A DNA stretch of 64,000 nucleotides, from contig CAMYJU010000009.1 of NCBI GenBank assembly GCA_947258795.1, positions 62,001 to 126,000 of the forward strand, read 5' to 3'. Under the pieces are notes generated by a model that worked only from the letters and a program-made list of their open reading frames with translations, was not told the origin of the DNA and searched no databases. The position numbers and the translations under genes are program-made. This document shows, in pieces, positions 9,527 through 21,425 of the stretch (position 1 is the stretch's first letter; each line of letters opens with the position of its first letter). This stretch comes from an uncultured Gammaproteobacteria bacterium (GTDB lineage Bacteria; Pseudomonadota; Gammaproteobacteria; DRJJ01).

Positions 9527-11488
9527 TTACGACGAATAAATTACCCATGACAACAGACCCAGCAGGCCCAGGATCATGGCAAATGCATAATGATAGAGAT
9601 AACCGGACTGTACGTTACGAATAATGCCCGAGATCCAGCCGACTGTTTTGGCTGAACCATTTACTATCAGTCCGTCAATCAGGCGCACATCACCGTTGCG
9701 CCAGAACAGATTACCGAGACCTCTTGCACCACCGGCAAACACAATCTCGTTAAAACGGTCGAAACCGTATTTCTCGACCAGCATGGTATATAACAGGCCA
9801 GACTTGTTCTTGATACTCTCGGCAATATCCGGTCGTTTCATATACAGGAACCAGGCCGTGAACACGCCCAGCATCGCCAGTACGAACGGCGGTTGCATCA
9901 CACCATGGGTAACCATGCCAGCCGGTCCATGCCAGGATTCGCCAACCGCAGCCAGCGCATTATGTTCAGGCAACACGAAGATTGATGCTCCGAAATAGTC
10001 ACCAAACAGCATCGGCCCAATCGTATACCAGCCGACGATCGCCGACGGGATAGCCAGCAGGATCAGTGGCACGGTAACCACGGCCGGTGTTTCATGCAGG
10101 TGTTCACGGGTATGCTCGTCCATGCGCTCCTGCCCATGGAATACCAGGAAGAACATGCGGAAGCTGTATAAAGCGGTGATGAACACGCCACCCAGTACCG
10201 CGGCATAGGCAAAACCCGAACCGGCAATATCGGAATGCGCCACCGCTTCGATAATGGCGTCCTTGGAGAAGAACCCGGAGAAGCCCGGGAAGCCGATCAG
10301 GGCCAGCGAACCGATCAGTGAGGTCCAGTAGGTGATCGGCATGTATTTTTTCAGACCACCCATCTCGCGCATATCCTGTACGTGATGCATCGCGATTATG
10401 ACCGAACCGGCACCAAGGAACAGCAGCGCCTTGAAGAAGGCGTGGGTCATCAGGTGGAAGATCGCGGCGGAATACGCCGAGGCACCCAGCGCAACTGTCA
10501 TATAGCCCAGCTGTGACAGCGTCGAATAGGCCACCACACGCTTGATGTCATGCTGCACCAGGCCCAGCAGCCCCATAAACAGGGCCGTAATCGCTCCTAT
10601 CGTGATCACAACACTCAGTGCGGTCGCCGACAGTTCAAACAATGGCGACATGCGCGCAACCATGAAGATACCTGCGGTAACCATGGTCGCCGCATGGATC
10701 AATGCCGAGATCGGGGTCGGGCCTTCCATCGAATCAGGCAGCCACACGTGCAGTGGCACCTGTGCCGATTTACCCATCGCGCCGATAAACAGCAGGATGC
10801 AGACCACGGTCATCGCCGACCACGGCACACCGGCAAAGATCTCGATGTTCTGTGATGCGATCGTATCGGCCTGACCGAACACGGTCATGTAATCCAGTGA
10901 ACCGGTGAAATAGACAATCGCCGCGATGCCGAGCAGGAAACCGAAGTCCCCGACGCGGTTAACCAGAAACGCCTTCAGGTTCGCATAAATCGCTGTTTCA
11001 CGTTTGAACCAGAAACCGATCAGCAGATAGGAAACCAGCCCGACCGCCTCCCAGCCGAAGAACAGTTGCAGGAAGTTGTTGGACATGACCAGCATCAGCA
11101 TCGAGAACGTGAACAGTGCGATATAGCTGAAGAAGCGCTGGTAACCGGGATCTTCCTTCATGTAACCAATGGTATAGATATGCACCATCAGCGATACAAA
11201 GGTGACCACGACCAGCATTACCGTGGTCAGCTTGTCAATCAGGAAGCCGATTTCGAACTGGATACCCTGGCTGATCATCCAGACATACACGGTCTTGTTA
11301 TAGGTCTCCGCCCCGTCGATAACGATGTGTTTGAATACCAGCATGGATAGCGCAAATGCAACCGCAACACCGAGTATGGTCACCCAGTGTGAAGCCGCCC
11401 TGCCGATTTTCCACCCGAACAAGCCAGCCACGATTGCACCGAACAGCGGTGCAAGCGGGATTGCCAAATATATGTTTTCCATATTCAT
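9527..11488 (-). CDS. nuoL: NADH-quinone oxidoreductase subunit L
   Basis: This 653-residue protein is the distal proton-pumping subunit of complex I, with about 16 membrane helices and the long C-terminal lateral helix expected from its length. Motifs include FFGWEAVGLVSYLLIGFW, VPLHVWLPDSMEGPTPISALIHAATMV (written here as a landmark only) and VAYSTLSQLGYM. The start lies 1 bp from the end of nuoK, so translation is probably coupled. Confidence 0.97.
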   Translation of the reverse strand: MNMENIYLAIPLAPLFGAIVAGLFGWKIGRAASHWVTILGVAVAFALSMLVFKHIVIDGAETYNKTVYVWMISQGIQFEIGFLIDKLTTVMLVVVTFVSLMVHIYTIGYMKEDPGYQRFFSYIALFTFSMLMLVMSNNFLQLFFGWEAVGLVSYLLIGFWFKRETAIYANLKAFLVNRVGDFGFLLGIAAIVYFTGSLDYMTVFGQADTIASQNIEIFAGVPWSAMTVVCILLFIGAMGKSAQVPLHVWLPDSMEGPTPISALIHAATMVTAGIFMVARMSPLFELSATALSVVITIGAITALFMGLLGLVQHDIKRVVAYSTLSQLGYMTVALGASAYSAAIFHLMTHAFFKALLFLGAGSVIIAMHHVQDMREMGGLKKYMPITYWTSLIGSLALIGFPGFSGFFSKDAIIEAVAHSDIAGSGFAYAAVLGGVFITALYSFRMFFLVFHGQERMDEHTREHLHETPAVVTVPLILLAIPSAIVGWYTIGPMLFGDYFGASIFVLPEHNALAAVGESWHGPAGMVTHGVMQPPFVLAMLGVFTAWFLYMKRPDIAESIKNKSGLLYTMLVEKYGFDRFNEIVFAGGARGLGNLFWRNGDVRLIDGLIVNGSAKTVGWISGIIRNVQSGYLYHYAFAMILGLLGLLSWVIYSS

Positions 11489-11489
11489 G

Positions 11490-11795
11490 CTAGCCCTTCA
11501 TCGTATCCAGTTCTTCCACATTGATCGTACTGCGATTTCGGAACAATACGACCAGTATTGCCAGCCCGATGGCGGCTTCAGCTGCGGCAACCGTCAGAAT
11601 GAAAAACACGAACACCTGCCCCGCGATATCATTCAGGAAATGAGAAAACGCAATAAAATTGATATTGACCGCAAGCAACATCAGTTCGATGCACATCAGC
11701 AGGATGATCACGTTTTTACGGTTCAGGAAGATGCCTGCAATCGAGATGCAGAACAAAATCGCTCCCAGAATCAGGTAATCGGTCAGCAACAGCAT
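11490..11795 (-). CDS. nuoK: NADH-quinone oxidoreductase subunit K
   Basis: A 101-residue subunit with three membrane helices. The conserved membrane glutamates lie in [11 protein letters not shown] and in the [10 protein letters not shown] helix, where NuoK carries the two acidic residues needed for proton transfer. It is placed between nuoJ (36 bp upstream) and nuoL, as in most nuo operons. Confidence 0.96.
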   Translation of the reverse strand: MLLLTDYLILGAILFCISIAGIFLNRKNVIILLMCIELMLLAVNINFIAFSHFLNDIAGQVFVFFILTVAAAEAAIGLAILVVLFRNRSTINVEELDTMKG

Positions 11796-11831
11796 GGCAT
11801 CACCTTGTCGTTTTTCATATCACACATAAAA

Positions 11832-12428
11832 CTAGCTCTCTGTATCCATATCCTTGACGATACGGATACGGTCCGACTTTCTGACCTTCACCTGATTGCC
11901 CGGCGTCTGGTAACGGGTGTCCTTGCGCTTGCGCAAGGTCAACGATATCGCTGCTACAATCGCAAGCAACAGGATCACGGCCGCGATCTCGAACACAAAC
12001 AGGTAGTCGGTATACAGCACGTTTCCGATCGCGCGTGTGTTGCTGTACTCAACACCATGCTTGACCGGCGTGAACTTGCTGTTATCAAAACCGCCAAGCA
12101 GGAAGTAGGACATCTCGATAATCACCACGACCGCCACGGTCGCGCCTACCGGCAGGTAACGGGTAAAGCCGGCGCGCAACACGGAAACATCGATATCCAG
12201 CATCATCACCACGAACAGGAACAGCACCATGACCGCACCCACGTACACCAGTACCAGGGTCATGGCCAGGAATTCCGCCTCCAGCATCAGCCACAAGGCA
12301 GCCGTTGTAAAGAACGCAAGCACCAGAAACAGAGCCGCATGCACGGTATTACGTACGGTGATAACTCTCAGCGCGGATACCACCAATATTGCCGCGAAGA
12401 AGTAAAAAATAATTTTTTCGAAACCCAT
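11832..12428 (-). CDS. nuoJ: NADH-quinone oxidoreductase subunit J
   Basis: A 198-residue membrane subunit with five predicted helices and the typical MVLFLFVVMMLDID segment in the third helix, the region with a pi-bulge in known structures. The charged C-terminal tail is normal for the family. The + strand opposite nuoK-J-I carries a long open frame rich in His and Gln; I regard it as an antisense artefact. Confidence 0.96.
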   Translation of the reverse strand: MGFEKIIFYFFAAILVVSALRVITVRNTVHAALFLVLAFFTTAALWLMLEAEFLAMTLVLVYVGAVMVLFLFVVMMLDIDVSVLRAGFTRYLPVGATVAVVVIIEMSYFLLGGFDNSKFTPVKHGVEYSNTRAIGNVLYTDYLFVFEIAAVILLLAIVAAISLTLRKRKDTRYQTPGNQVKVRKSDRIRIVKDMDTES

Positions 12429-12458
12429 GATTATCTCTGTTCCAAACTCATCGACGTG

Positions 12459-12947
12459 CTAGCGGTACCTGGCATCAGCTGTCCTGGCCGCTGCGATCTG
12501 TTCTTCGTACTTGTCACCAATTGCAAGCAGCTTTTCCTTGGTCATGATCTGCTCGCCCCTGTTTTCAAAATGGTATTCATAAATCTGAGTTTCCACGATC
12601 GAGTCAACCGGGCAGGCCTCTTCACAGAACCCGCAGAAGATACACTTGAACAAATCAATATCGTAACGGGTGGTACGACGCGTTCCGTCCTCGCGTTCTT
12701 CCGAATCGATTGTGATCGCCAATGCCGGGCAAACCGCTTCACACAACTTACAGGCAATACAACGCTCCTCACCGTTTTGATAACGCCGCAGTGCATGCAG
12801 GCCCCTGAAACGGTTTGAGATCGGGGTCTTTTCCTCCGGGTACTGGATGGTAATCTTGCGTACAAACAGATAACGCCCGGTCAGTCGCATACCTTTCAGC
12901 AACTCCCACAAGGTCATACTCTTTATAAAATGGGTCAAACCACTCAT
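12459..12947 (-). CDS. nuoI: NADH-quinone oxidoreductase subunit I (two 4Fe-4S clusters)
   Basis: This 162-residue ferredoxin-like subunit carries clusters N6a and N6b. Both CxxCxxCxxxCP motifs are intact: C63, C66, C69, C73 and C102, C105, C108, C112. An amphipathic N-terminal helix anchors it at the membrane arm. It passes electrons from NuoG to NuoB. The start is 18 bp past the stop of nuoH. Confidence 0.97.
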   Translation of the reverse strand: MSGLTHFIKSMTLWELLKGMRLTGRYLFVRKITIQYPEEKTPISNRFRGLHALRRYQNGEERCIACKLCEAVCPALAITIDSEEREDGTRRTTRYDIDLFKCIFCGFCEEACPVDSIVETQIYEYHFENRGEQIMTKEKLLAIGDKYEEQIAAARTADARYR

Positions 12948-12965
12948 TCGATATCCCCTGTCCGC

Positions 12966-14006
12966 TTATCCAAACCAGGGTGGCAGCTTGGCCACGATGG
13001 CTACGGCCAGTACAACCAGCCACACAATAGTTACCGGTATCAGAACCTTCCAGCCCAGGCGCATGATCTGGTCATAGCGATAGCGCGGGAAGGTAGCCCT
13101 GAACCACAGGAAGCAGAACATAAAGAAAAATGTCTTCATCACCAGCCAGAAGATACCCGGTATCCAGGCCGTCGCCGCACCCAGCAGCGGAATGCCTTCA
13201 AATGGTGACAGCCAGCCACCCCAGAACATCAGTACGGTCAACATAGAAATCAGGATGATGTTGGCATATTCGGCCAGGAAGAATACCGCGAACAACATAC
13301 CCGAATATTCAACGTGGAAGCCGGCCACGATCTCCGACTCGCCTTCCGCGACATCGAACGGTGCACGGTTGGTCTCGGCCACACCGGATATCAGGTAGAC
13401 CATGAACAGGGGTAACAACGGTAACCAGTACCAGTGCCAGAACCCACCGGACTGTTGTAACACGATTTCACGCAGATTCAGGCTGTGTGCGGCCATCAAC
13501 ACACCAACCAGTGCAAAACCCATCGCAATTTCATAGGAAACGATCTGCGCCGCGGAACGCATTGCGCCGAGGAAGGCATATTTCGAGTTCGATGCCCAGC
13601 CGGCAATAATCACGCCGTATACACCCAGTGAGGTCAACGCGAGGATATATAACAGTCCGGCATTGATATCGGCCAATACCAGGCCATCGCCAAATGGCAC
13701 CACCGCCCAGGCGGCCAGCGCCGGCGCGATTGCAAGGATCGGCGCAATTACAAACAGGTAACGGTTGGCCTCGGCCGGCATGACGATTTCCTTGAACATC
13801 AGCTTGACCGCGTCCGCGATCGGCTGACCCAGGCCGAACATCCTGAAACCGAAGAAGCCAACACGGTTCGGTCCTATACGGACCTGCATAAAGCCGATCA
13901 GCCTGCGTTCTGCATAGGTCAGATAAGCGACCGCCGTCATCAACGGTATCAGAATCGCAAATATCTTCAACAAGATAATGATCAAGTCGTATGCCAGTTC
14001 GTACAT
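12966..14006 (-). CDS. nuoH: NADH-quinone oxidoreductase subunit H
   Basis: A 346-residue, about eight-helix subunit that forms much of the quinone-binding chamber. Characteristic loops include [13 protein letters not shown], the acidic [20 protein letters not shown] loop and the C-terminal [17 protein letters not shown] segment. Its ATG overlaps the TAA stop of nuoG by one base (TAATG), implying translational coupling. Confidence 0.97.
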   Translation of the reverse strand: MYELAYDLIIILLKIFAILIPLMTAVAYLTYAERRLIGFMQVRIGPNRVGFFGFRMFGLGQPIADAVKLMFKEIVMPAEANRYLFVIAPILAIAPALAAWAVVPFGDGLVLADINAGLLYILALTSLGVYGVIIAGWASNSKYAFLGAMRSAAQIVSYEIAMGFALVGVLMAAHSLNLREIVLQQSGGFWHWYWLPLLPLFMVYLISGVAETNRAPFDVAEGESEIVAGFHVEYSGMLFAVFFLAEYANIILISMLTVLMFWGGWLSPFEGIPLLGAATAWIPGIFWLVMKTFFFMFCFLWFRATFPRYRYDQIMRLGWKVLIPVTIVWLVVLAVAIVAKLPPWFG

Positions 14007-16393
14007 TAATCCGCTTCCAGTTCTATATCGCCAAACAGGTCACCCAGTTGTGCAGTATGCTCGGTACCACCCGGTATCCACACGCACTGATCAGGAACCC
14101 CGTCGTCGATGACGAGTTCCATGCGAATGCGGTTGTTTGCCTGTTTTACAAAAACCCGGTCCATGTCACGTAGCTGCATTTTGCCGGCCAGCTTGCTGTT
14201 TATCCTGATCATCTGATCCTGCGCGACCGGTGTCTTCTGTAGTGAGTCTGCACGTCGGGTAATGTTATCAACGCCGTATATCGAGATACCTGTCAGTCGT
14301 TGCAGGCCGGCATCGGGCTGGTCGAACAGTTTGACCGGCACCCTGTCGACAGGTGGTTTGCCCGCTGCCACATCAATCACGTGGCTTGCCAGTTCTTCCC
14401 TGACCTGTTCGGAAGACATGTAATCACATGCCGACAGGTCCAGCAGGTTGCCCAGTACGCGTAACACCTTCCAACCTGGTCGGGATTCGGCATGCGCGCT
14501 GACCGCACCCTGGAAACTTTGCCAGTTGCCTTCTATGTTGACAAAGGTGCCGGATGTCTCGGTGTAGGGCGTGACCGGCAGCAGCACATCGGCATAGCCA
14601 CGCATGGTGTCGGTCACATATGGTGTCAGGCAAACCACATGTTCGGCTGCGGTCAGCACCTTGATGGTCTGTTCCGCATTCCAGCAATCGTATTCAGGTT
14701 CAAGGTTGAACAGGACGTAGGCCTTCAGTGTTCCGGAAAGCATTTGGCCCGCATCCATACCTGGGTCGGCCCGATCTTCTCCGGCCGTTTTACGATGCGG
14801 CAGGATGCCGGCCTGACAGGCGCCGGCCGTGTTGGCCCCGTCAGTCAGGTAACCCAGCGTCACACCGGCCGTTTCTGCAAGTTGTGTCGCCAGTACCTCG
14901 AGTACGGAATAATGCGGATGAGAAATAGCCTGTACACCGAGGATGACACTACCCTGTTCCGCATCCATCAGTTTAGTCGCAATGCGCTTGTGTTCATCAC
15001 CCGGTTCGTTATGTGCAAGGATATCGCTCAGATCAGACGGTGCCTGCTGGTTGTTCAGCTCCAGCACGGCACGGGTTACCGCCGCCAGATGATTGATCAC
15101 GCCGCTGGGACAACCGAGCAGTTTTTCATCCTGCTCGAAGTGCGTGTCATAGTCACGCATGTTCAGTGACATGATGCTTGCGCCGTTCAGACTGGCCTTG
15201 CGCAGGCGATGCGCAATAATCGGTTGCTCCTTGCAGATATTACTACCGATCATCAGCACCGCGTTCTGTTCATCCAGCTCGGCGATGGCGACACCCAGGC
15301 TGGGTGACACCGGCGCGTTGTCCTGATCGGAAAAGTCGGTCTGACGCAGTCGATGATCGATATTACTGATACCCAGATGATCGGCAATCCGGAACAACAG
15401 GTACATTTCTTCCAGTGTTGCATTCGGTGATACCAGTATACCGACCTGGTCTTCACCGTGTTCGGCGACAGCGGTTTGCAGGATCTCTGCGGTACGTGCC
15501 AGCGCAATCTGCCAGTCCTGCCTGGTCCATTCACCATGGTCCAGAACCGCGGGCTCGCCCAGTCGGTCCTGATGCATCAGCCCCTCATAGCTGAAACGGT
15601 CCCGGTCAGATAACCAGCATTCATTGATATGCTCGTTATCCAGCGGTACCACGCGATTGACCTGGTCACGAAAGGTATGAATATTGATATTGGAGCCCAC
15701 GCAATCATGTGCGGCAACCGAGTTTGACTGGTTCAGCTCCCAGGCCCGGGCTGAGTATCTGGATGGTTTCGCGGTCAGCGCGCCGACCGGACACACATCA
15801 ATGATGTTACCTGACATTTCGGAGCTGATCGCTTGCTCGATATAGGTACCTATCAGGGTATGCTCGCCGCGTCCGACCGCACCCATTTCACGTAGACCGG
15901 CGATCTCCTGCCCGAAGCGCACACAGCGTGTGCAATGGATGCAGCGGGTCATCTCGGTCGCAATCAGTGGACCGAGGTTCTTGTCCATGACCACACGCTT
16001 GCCTTCAGTGTAGCTGGATACGTCGCCACCATAACCCATGGCGACGTCCTGCAGCTCACACTCGCCGCCCTGATCACAGATCGGGCAATCCAGCGGATGA
16101 TTGATCAACAGGAATTCCATCGTGCCTTTCTGTGCACCACGCGCCAGCGGTGAATCGGTGTATACCTTCATACCTTCCATGACCGGTGTGGCACAGGCAG
16201 GTAAGGGTTTGGGTGCCTTTTCAACCTCGACCAGGCACATGCGGCAGTTGGCAGCTATCGACAGTTTCTCGTGGTAACAGAAACGCGGTATGTTGATACC
16301 GTTACGATCAGCTACCTGAATGACCATCTCATCAGGATGGGCTTCCAGGGTGACGCCATTGATCTCAATTTCGAATGTTGAATTATCGCTCAT
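14006..16393 (-). CDS. nuoG: NADH-quinone oxidoreductase subunit G
   Basis: This 795-residue peripheral-arm subunit has an N-terminal 2Fe-2S ferredoxin domain ([15 protein letters not shown] followed by PACATP), then the His/Cys-ligated 4Fe-4S motif ([14 protein letters not shown]) and a [10 protein letters not shown] 4Fe-4S motif. A large molybdopterin-oxidoreductase-like domain follows; in NuoG it is structural and lacks the cofactor. It relays electrons from NuoF toward NuoI. It lies 24 bp after nuoF. Confidence 0.96.
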   Translation of the reverse strand: MSDNSTFEIEINGVTLEAHPDEMVIQVADRNGINIPRFCYHEKLSIAANCRMCLVEVEKAPKPLPACATPVMEGMKVYTDSPLARGAQKGTMEFLLINHPLDCPICDQGGECELQDVAMGYGGDVSSYTEGKRVVMDKNLGPLIATEMTRCIHCTRCVRFGQEIAGLREMGAVGRGEHTLIGTYIEQAISSEMSGNIIDVCPVGALTAKPSRYSARAWELNQSNSVAAHDCVGSNINIHTFRDQVNRVVPLDNEHINECWLSDRDRFSYEGLMHQDRLGEPAVLDHGEWTRQDWQIALARTAEILQTAVAEHGEDQVGILVSPNATLEEMYLLFRIADHLGISNIDHRLRQTDFSDQDNAPVSPSLGVAIAELDEQNAVLMIGSNICKEQPIIAHRLRKASLNGASIMSLNMRDYDTHFEQDEKLLGCPSGVINHLAAVTRAVLELNNQQAPSDLSDILAHNEPGDEHKRIATKLMDAEQGSVILGVQAISHPHYSVLEVLATQLAETAGVTLGYLTDGANTAGACQAGILPHRKTAGEDRADPGMDAGQMLSGTLKAYVLFNLEPEYDCWNAEQTIKVLTAAEHVVCLTPYVTDTMRGYADVLLPVTPYTETSGTFVNIEGNWQSFQGAVSAHAESRPGWKVLRVLGNLLDLSACDYMSSEQVREELASHVIDVAAGKPPVDRVPVKLFDQPDAGLQRLTGISIYGVDNITRRADSLQKTPVAQDQMIRINSKLAGKMQLRDMDRVFVKQANNRIRMELVIDDGVPDQCVWIPGGTEHTAQLGDLFGDIELEAD

Positions 16394-16417
16394 CTGACAA
16401 TATGGTCCCTACAACAC

Positions 16418-17695
16418 CTAAACATCTGCCTCGACCATACAGCGCTTATGATCGATGTGATACTGGAATTCATCACGGTAATGCTTCAAAAAACTCTGAA
16501 CCGGCATGGCTGCCGCATCGCCCAGCGCGCATATGGTCCGGCCGGCTATTTTTCCAGCCACATCATCCAGCTGATCAAGGTCTTCCGGCCTGCCCTGCCC
16601 GTGTTCGATGCGATGGATAACACGGGCCAGCCAGCCTGTACCTTCACGGCACGGCGTACATTGACCGCAAGACTCGTTATAGTAAAAATGCGACAGGTTC
16701 TGCAGTACCTTGACCATACAGGCGGTCTCATCGATCACGATCACCGCACCGGAACCCAGCATGGTACCGGCAGATGCCAGTGAGTCGTAATCCATATCCA
16801 GATCTATCATAACCTCGCCCGGAACCACCGGGACAGACGACCCCCCCGGGATCACGGCCTTGAGTTTGTGCCCTTCGCGGACACCACCAGCCATTTCCAG
16901 CAGTTCGGAAAACGGTGTGCCCATCGGTATTTCGAAGTTACCCGGGTTATTCACATGCCCGGATACACAGAAGATCTTGGTGCCGCCATTGTTCGGCTTG
17001 CCGATATCCAGAAACCACTGACCGCCGTTGCGCAGAATTTCGGGCACGGACGCCAGCGATTCGGTGTTATTGATGGTGGTGGACTTGCCATATAAACCGT
17101 AGGCGGCCGGAAATGGCGGCTTGTATCTTGGCTGCCCCTTTTTACCCTCGATGGATTCAAGCAGCGCGGTTTCCTCGCCGCAGATATAGGCGCCGGCACC
17201 CAGATGATTGTACAGATCAAAATCTATGCCTGAACCCAGGATATTGTTGCCCAGCAGGCCCGCCTTACGTGCCTCCTCGATCGCGGCCTCCATACGCTCA
17301 TAGGGTTCCCAGAACTCACCGCGGATGTAGTTATAACCCACCGTGGCGCCGATCACATAGCCGGCGATAATCATCCCTTCGATCAGGGCATGCGGATTGT
17401 AACGCAGGATATCACGGTCCTTGCAGGTACCCGGCTCACCTTCGTCCGAGTTACAAACGATATATTTCTGTCCGGGCAGGTCGCGGCGCATAAAGCTCCA
17501 CTTCACACCGGTCGGGAAACCGGCGCCACCACGGCCACGCAACGCAGACTGTTTAAGCTGTTCGATAATTTCTGCCGGCGGGGTTTTTTCCTTCAGTATT
17601 TTTTTCAATACCTCATAACCGCCACCCAGCTGGTAGGCATCCAGCTGCCAGGACTTATCCAGATGTATATTCTTGAAACAGACTTCGTTTGCCAT
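16418..17695 (-). CDS. nuoF: NADH-quinone oxidoreductase subunit F (NADH- and FMN-binding)
   Basis: This 425-residue subunit oxidises NADH at the tip of the peripheral arm. The glycine-rich NADH/FMN-binding motif [10 protein letters not shown] is at about 54-63, the [15 protein letters not shown] segment follows, and the N3 4Fe-4S ligands are in [11 protein letters not shown] plus a later Cys (RTICALGD). It starts 3 bp after the nuoE stop. Confidence 0.97.
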   Translation of the reverse strand: MANEVCFKNIHLDKSWQLDAYQLGGGYEVLKKILKEKTPPAEIIEQLKQSALRGRGGAGFPTGVKWSFMRRDLPGQKYIVCNSDEGEPGTCKDRDILRYNPHALIEGMIIAGYVIGATVGYNYIRGEFWEPYERMEAAIEEARKAGLLGNNILGSGIDFDLYNHLGAGAYICGEETALLESIEGKKGQPRYKPPFPAAYGLYGKSTTINNTESLASVPEILRNGGQWFLDIGKPNNGGTKIFCVSGHVNNPGNFEIPMGTPFSELLEMAGGVREGHKLKAVIPGGSSVPVVPGEVMIDLDMDYDSLASAGTMLGSGAVIVIDETACMVKVLQNLSHFYYNESCGQCTPCREGTGWLARVIHRIEHGQGRPEDLDQLDDVAGKIAGRTICALGDAAAMPVQSFLKHYRDEFQYHIDHKRCMVEADV

Positions 17696-17698
17696 GAT

Positions 17699-18205
17699 TC
17701 AGTCCAGGTCCTGGAGTATCTTGTCCAGTATTTCAGGAGTCAGATGCTCATAATATTGCTTACCGATCATTGCCGCCGGTGCGCCGACACAGGCACCCAG
17801 GCACTCAACTTCCTTGATGGAAAACTTTCCGTCTTTTGTTACTTCACCCAGACTGACACCCAGGTTTTCCTGCAGATAATCCAGCAGCTTGCCTGATCCG
17901 TTCAGCATGCAGGAGATACTGTTACAAATGCAGATCTTGTTCTGACCGACCGGCTGGTGCTCATACATGGAATAGAAGGTAGCGACCTCGTAAACAGCGA
18001 TACGCGGCATGTCCAGGTAGTAAGCCACGGCGTCCATCAGCTCGTTGGTCAGCCAGCCGCCGTTTTCTTCCTGCATGATACGCAGAGCTGACATTACCGC
18101 CGACTGTTTCTGCTCAGGCGGATAATTAGCCACCCACTTGTCTATTTCCGCACAGACCGGGGCGGTCAGTACATTTCCAAATCTTTTCTGCTGTTCGGAA
18201 CTCAC
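17699..18205 (-). CDS. nuoE: NADH-quinone oxidoreductase subunit E (2Fe-2S)
   Basis: This 168-residue thioredoxin-fold subunit carries cluster N1a. The four ligands are present as C94-x4-C99 and C135-x3-C139. The N-terminal helical part contains the usual [11 protein letters not shown] segment. Its ATG overlaps the nuoD stop by four bases. Confidence 0.97.
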   Translation of the reverse strand: MSSEQQKRFGNVLTAPVCAEIDKWVANYPPEQKQSAVMSALRIMQEENGGWLTNELMDAVAYYLDMPRIAVYEVATFYSMYEHQPVGQNKICICNSISCMLNGSGKLLDYLQENLGVSLGEVTKDGKFSIKEVECLGACVGAPAAMIGKQYYEHLTPEILDKILQDLD

Positions 18206-19455
18206 CGGTCGACATCTCCGAATACAATATCCTGGGTACCGATCACCGTGACGACATCCGCCAGCATATGTCCTTTCACCATGTCATTCATAGTGGACAG
18301 ATGGGCGAAGCCCGGCGCCCTGATTTTCACACGATAAGGCTTGTTGGCACCATCCGATACCAGATAAATCCCGAACTCACCCTTGGGGTGTTCTATTCCC
18401 GTATACACTTCGCCTTCCGGCAGACAGAAGCCTTCGGTAAACAGCTTGAAGTGATGAATCAGTGCTTCCATATCACCTTTCATGTCCGCCCTCTTTGGCG
18501 GCGCGAACTTGTGACTCTCGGCAATTACCGGGCCCGGGTTTTCGCGCAACCATTCGATGCACTGTCTGATAATACGGTTGGACTGACGCATCTCTTCCAT
18601 ACGCACCAGGTAACGATCGTAACAATCGCCATTTACACCAATCGGAATATCAAAATCCATGCGCTCGTAGACTTCATAGGGTTGCTTCTTGCGCAGATCC
18701 CATTCAATGCCTGAACCACGCAACATCGGTCCGGTAAAGCCGAGTTGTTTTGCTTCGTCCGGTGACACAATCGCAATATCAACCAGACGCTGTTTCCAGA
18801 TACGGTTATCGGTCAGCAGGGTTTCGTATTCATCGACATAGCCCGGGAAATGATCGGTAAAGTCTTCCAGGTAATCCAGCAAGGAACCCTGACGATTTTC
18901 GTTCAGGCGTGACGCTTCCTTTTCAGTGCGGAACTTGCCGGTCTGGTATTGCGGCATGAAATCCGGCAGGTCACGATAGACACCGCCCGGACGGTAGTAG
19001 GTCGCATGCATGCGTGAACCGGATACCGCCTCATAGGCATCGATCAGGGTCTCACGCTCACGAAATGCATACAGGAAGATGGTCATTGCGCCCACGTCCA
19101 ACGCATGGGTTCCGAGCCACAACAGGTGATTCAGAATTCGGGTGATCTCGTCATACATCACACGTATGTACTGGGCGCGTTCCGGTACCGTTACGCCAAG
19201 TAGTTTTTCGATGGCCATCACATAACAATGTTCGTTACACATCATCGACATGTAGTCGAGCCGGTCCATATAACCGATGCTCTGGTTATAGGGCTTACTT
19301 TCGGCGAGCTTTTCGGTAGCCCGGTGCAACAGGCCAATATGGGGATCGGCACGCTGGATGACCTCGCCGTCCATCTCCAGGATCAAACGCAATACACCAT
19401 GCGCAGCCGGATGCTGGGGACCGAAATTCAGGGTCAAGTTACGCAACTCAGGCAT
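18202..19455 (-). CDS. nuoD: NADH-quinone oxidoreductase subunit D
   Basis: A 417-residue subunit related to NiFe-hydrogenase large subunits; with NuoB it forms the quinone-reduction site. Conserved features are [13 protein letters not shown] near the N-terminus and the C-terminal VFGDVDR. I choose the ATG at 19455 over one 27 nt earlier because AAAGGAGG precedes it and the length then matches the family. The start overlaps the end of nuoC by 8 bp. Confidence 0.97.
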   Translation of the reverse strand: MPELRNLTLNFGPQHPAAHGVLRLILEMDGEVIQRADPHIGLLHRATEKLAESKPYNQSIGYMDRLDYMSMMCNEHCYVMAIEKLLGVTVPERAQYIRVMYDEITRILNHLLWLGTHALDVGAMTIFLYAFRERETLIDAYEAVSGSRMHATYYRPGGVYRDLPDFMPQYQTGKFRTEKEASRLNENRQGSLLDYLEDFTDHFPGYVDEYETLLTDNRIWKQRLVDIAIVSPDEAKQLGFTGPMLRGSGIEWDLRKKQPYEVYERMDFDIPIGVNGDCYDRYLVRMEEMRQSNRIIRQCIEWLRENPGPVIAESHKFAPPKRADMKGDMEALIHHFKLFTEGFCLPEGEVYTGIEHPKGEFGIYLVSDGANKPYRVKIRAPGFAHLSTMNDMVKGHMLADVVTVIGTQDIVFGDVDR

Positions 19456-20158
19456 CGTTGGAGGCCTCCTTTGCGTCGTCATCCCCGCTGTAACGCGAGT
19501 CTTCTCTTATCACGCGCGGTACCAGCACCCTCGGCTCGATACTGACCGGCTCATAGATCACGCGTTTCTGCTCTGCGTCATAGCGCATTTCAACCTGACC
19601 ACTGAGCGGGAAGTCCTTGCGGAACGGATGCCCGATAAAGCCGTAATCGGTCAGGATACGACGCAGGTCCGGGTGTCCCTCATACACGATGCCGAACAGG
19701 TCGAAGGACTCGCGCTCGAACCAGTTGGCGCCCTTCCAGATACCGGTGACCGACTGCACAGTCGGAAAATCGTTATCCTGTGCGTATACGCGAGCAATCG
19801 CACGATAATTCAACTCGGTGGATAACAGCTGATAGACCGATGCGAAACGCCGACCCGGTCTGGCCTGCAGCTCATCTGCCATATTGGTGATACGCTCCAC
19901 ACCGCGGCTGAACCCGGTATTGACCGAGTCATCGGTCTGCCACTCGGCGACGCCATAGGCGAGATAATCCACACCGCAGACATCAATCAGGGTGTCGAAA
20001 CGAAACGCAGGTTCATCTCGCAATGCCTCAAACACCGACAGCATCTTGTCGACCGGTATCTCTATGATCACCTGATCGATCGACGACAGCTCGCAGCTGG
20101 TCAGATCATCTCCAAATCGGGCCCTGATCAGGTCAGTCAGTTGTTCTACATTGCTCAT
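19448..20158 (-). CDS. nuoC: NADH-quinone oxidoreductase subunit C
   Basis: The 236-residue 30-kDa-type subunit of the peripheral arm begins at MSNVEQL (20158). The open frame continues 64 codons upstream, but that part overlaps nuoB and is not NuoC-like. The signature [23 protein letters not shown] is intact (a structural subunit without cofactors). In this operon nuoC and nuoD are separate genes, not the nuoCD fusion seen in enterics. Confidence 0.95.
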   Translation of the reverse strand: MSNVEQLTDLIRARFGDDLTSCELSSIDQVIIEIPVDKMLSVFEALRDEPAFRFDTLIDVCGVDYLAYGVAEWQTDDSVNTGFSRGVERITNMADELQARPGRRFASVYQLLSTELNYRAIARVYAQDNDFPTVQSVTGIWKGANWFERESFDLFGIVYEGHPDLRRILTDYGFIGHPFRKDFPLSGQVEMRYDAEQKRVIYEPVSIEPRVLVPRVIREDSRYSGDDDAKEASNDA

Positions 20159-20174
20159 GTTTTGTGTGATCCTG

Positions 20175-20654
20175 TCAGGTACGCGCGATGGTACTGGTGC
20201 GCCTGATCTTGTTCTGTAATTGCAAAACACCGTATAGCAGGGCTTCAGCGGTCGGCGGGCAGCCAGGGACATAGATATCCACCGGCACGATGCGGTCACA
20301 ACCACGCACCACGGAATAGGAGTAATGGTAATAGCCACCACCATTGGCACAGGAGCCCATCGAAATCACCCAGCGTGGTTCCGCCATCTGATCGTAGACC
20401 TTGCGTAAGGCCGGGGCCATTTTGTTGGTCAGGGTACCGGCCACAACCATGACATCCGACTGGCGTGGTGACGGCCGGAACAGCATGCCAAACCGGTCCA
20501 TGTCATAACGCGATGCACCGGCGTGCATCATCTCGATCGCACAACAGGCCAGACCGAAGGTCATCGGCCACATCGAGCCGGTACGCGCCCAGTTGATCAG
20601 CTTGTCGGCCGAGGTGGTGATCACCCCTTTTTCAAGTACGCCCTCTATTCCCAT
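20175..20654 (-). CDS. nuoB: NADH-quinone oxidoreductase subunit B (cluster N2)
   Basis: Starting at [10 protein letters not shown] (20654), the protein has 158 residues plus stop, normal for NuoB; longer starts would run deep into nuoA. The ligands of the terminal 4Fe-4S cluster N2 are visible: adjacent C37-C38, then C102 (GSCANGG) and C132 (VPGCPP). The cluster reduces ubiquinone at the interface with NuoD and NuoH. The first codons overlap the nuoA end by 10 bp. Confidence 0.97.
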   Translation of the reverse strand: MGIEGVLEKGVITTSADKLINWARTGSMWPMTFGLACCAIEMMHAGASRYDMDRFGMLFRPSPRQSDVMVVAGTLTNKMAPALRKVYDQMAEPRWVISMGSCANGGGYYHYSYSVVRGCDRIVPVDIYVPGCPPTAEALLYGVLQLQNKIRRTSTIART

Positions 20655-21001
20655 TCCAGCGCACCCTTTTTCCATTCGTAGATGAAGCCGATTACCAGTA
20701 TGCCGAGGAAGATCATCATGGAGGTGAAACCGAACCAGCCCATTTCGTTCATCACAATGGCCCATGGAAACAGGAAGGCAATCTCCAGATCAAAAATAAT
20801 AAACAGTATAGCGACCAGGTAATAACGCACGTCGAAAGTCATGCGCGAATCTTCGAACGCCTCGAATCCACACTCATAAGGAGATGTCTTGGCCTCATCC
20901 GGACGATGCGGACCCATTATGGCTCCGATGACAATGGGACCGATCCCGAAAGCGATACCGATACCGATAAACACCAGGATAGGCAGGTAATTTTCCAGCA
21001 T
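20645..21001 (-). CDS. nuoA: NADH-quinone oxidoreductase subunit A
   Basis: This 118-residue subunit with three membrane helices is the first gene of the operon. The conserved [10 protein letters not shown] loop (with the redox-state-sensitive Cys) and [12 protein letters not shown] helix are present. GGGGAG lies about 13 nt before the ATG, and the operon promoter lies about 90 bp upstream. Confidence 0.96.
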   Translation of the reverse strand: MLENYLPILVFIGIGIAFGIGPIVIGAIMGPHRPDEAKTSPYECGFEAFEDSRMTFDVRYYLVAILFIIFDLEIAFLFPWAIVMNEMGWFGFTSMMIFLGILVIGFIYEWKKGALEWE

Positions 21002-21091
21002 TACTTCATTAACTCCCCCGACCGGTCGTGCTTAGTAAAGCAAAACATAATATTATTTTTTTTATGTTCGTTATTTTTTAGTGTGCGCAGC

Positions 21092-21121
21092 AGTCTAGGC
21101 CAGTTACGCACAAACTGTCAA
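21092..21121 (-). promoter_or_regulatory. sigma70-type promoter of the nuo operon
   Basis: On the minus strand the -35 box TTGACA (21116-21121) is an exact consensus match. An 18-bp spacer follows, then TAGACT (21092-21097) as -10. This would give a leader of roughly 80-90 nt before nuoA. Nothing else in the gap competes with it. Confidence 0.7.
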
Positions 21122-21182
21122 GTTAATGAAATATTATTTATAATAATAATTTCAGTAACTTAAAACATTTTTTTGCGTGTAT

Positions 21183-21211
21183 AAAAAAACGGTATCGGTC
21201 CATGGATACCG
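21183..21211 (-). terminator. rho-independent terminator after tRNA-Leu
   Basis: On the minus strand CGGTATC and GATACCG form a 7-bp stem (21205-21211 with 21190-21196) around an 8-nt loop, followed by a run of seven T. It closes the tpiA-secG-tRNA-Leu transcription unit and isolates the nuo operon. Confidence 0.8.
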
Positions 21212-21318
21212 GCTAATGACTTAATTTAAATAGGTTTTAATGAATCGGCCATGACCTGGGTCAGTTCTCGGTCAATCAGTCGACGGATTCAGGGACGTTC
21301 AGGGATTTGGGGATGGGT

Positions 21319-21403
21319 TGGTGCCGATGGCCGGAGTCGAACCGGCACAGCTTGCGCTACTGCCCCCTCAAGACAGCGTGTCTACCAGTTCCACCACATC
21401 GGC
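21319..21403 (-). tRNA. tRNA-Leu (GAG)
   Basis: The reverse complement is an 85-nt class II tRNA with encoded CCA. The anticodon stem CTGTC/GGCAG holds the loop TTGAGGG, giving anticodon GAG. It has a long variable arm and a TTCGACT T-loop. It follows secG closely, a common arrangement in non-enteric Gammaproteobacteria. Confidence 0.95.
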
Positions 21404-21425
21404 ATATCTCATGCAGTACTTATTC

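Noticed and set aside
11325-12818. A 497-codon open frame on the + strand opposite nuoK, nuoJ and nuoI
   Set aside because: Very rich in His, Gln and Asp, with no motif or ribosome site, and exactly antisense to conserved nuo genes. It is a codon-usage shadow.
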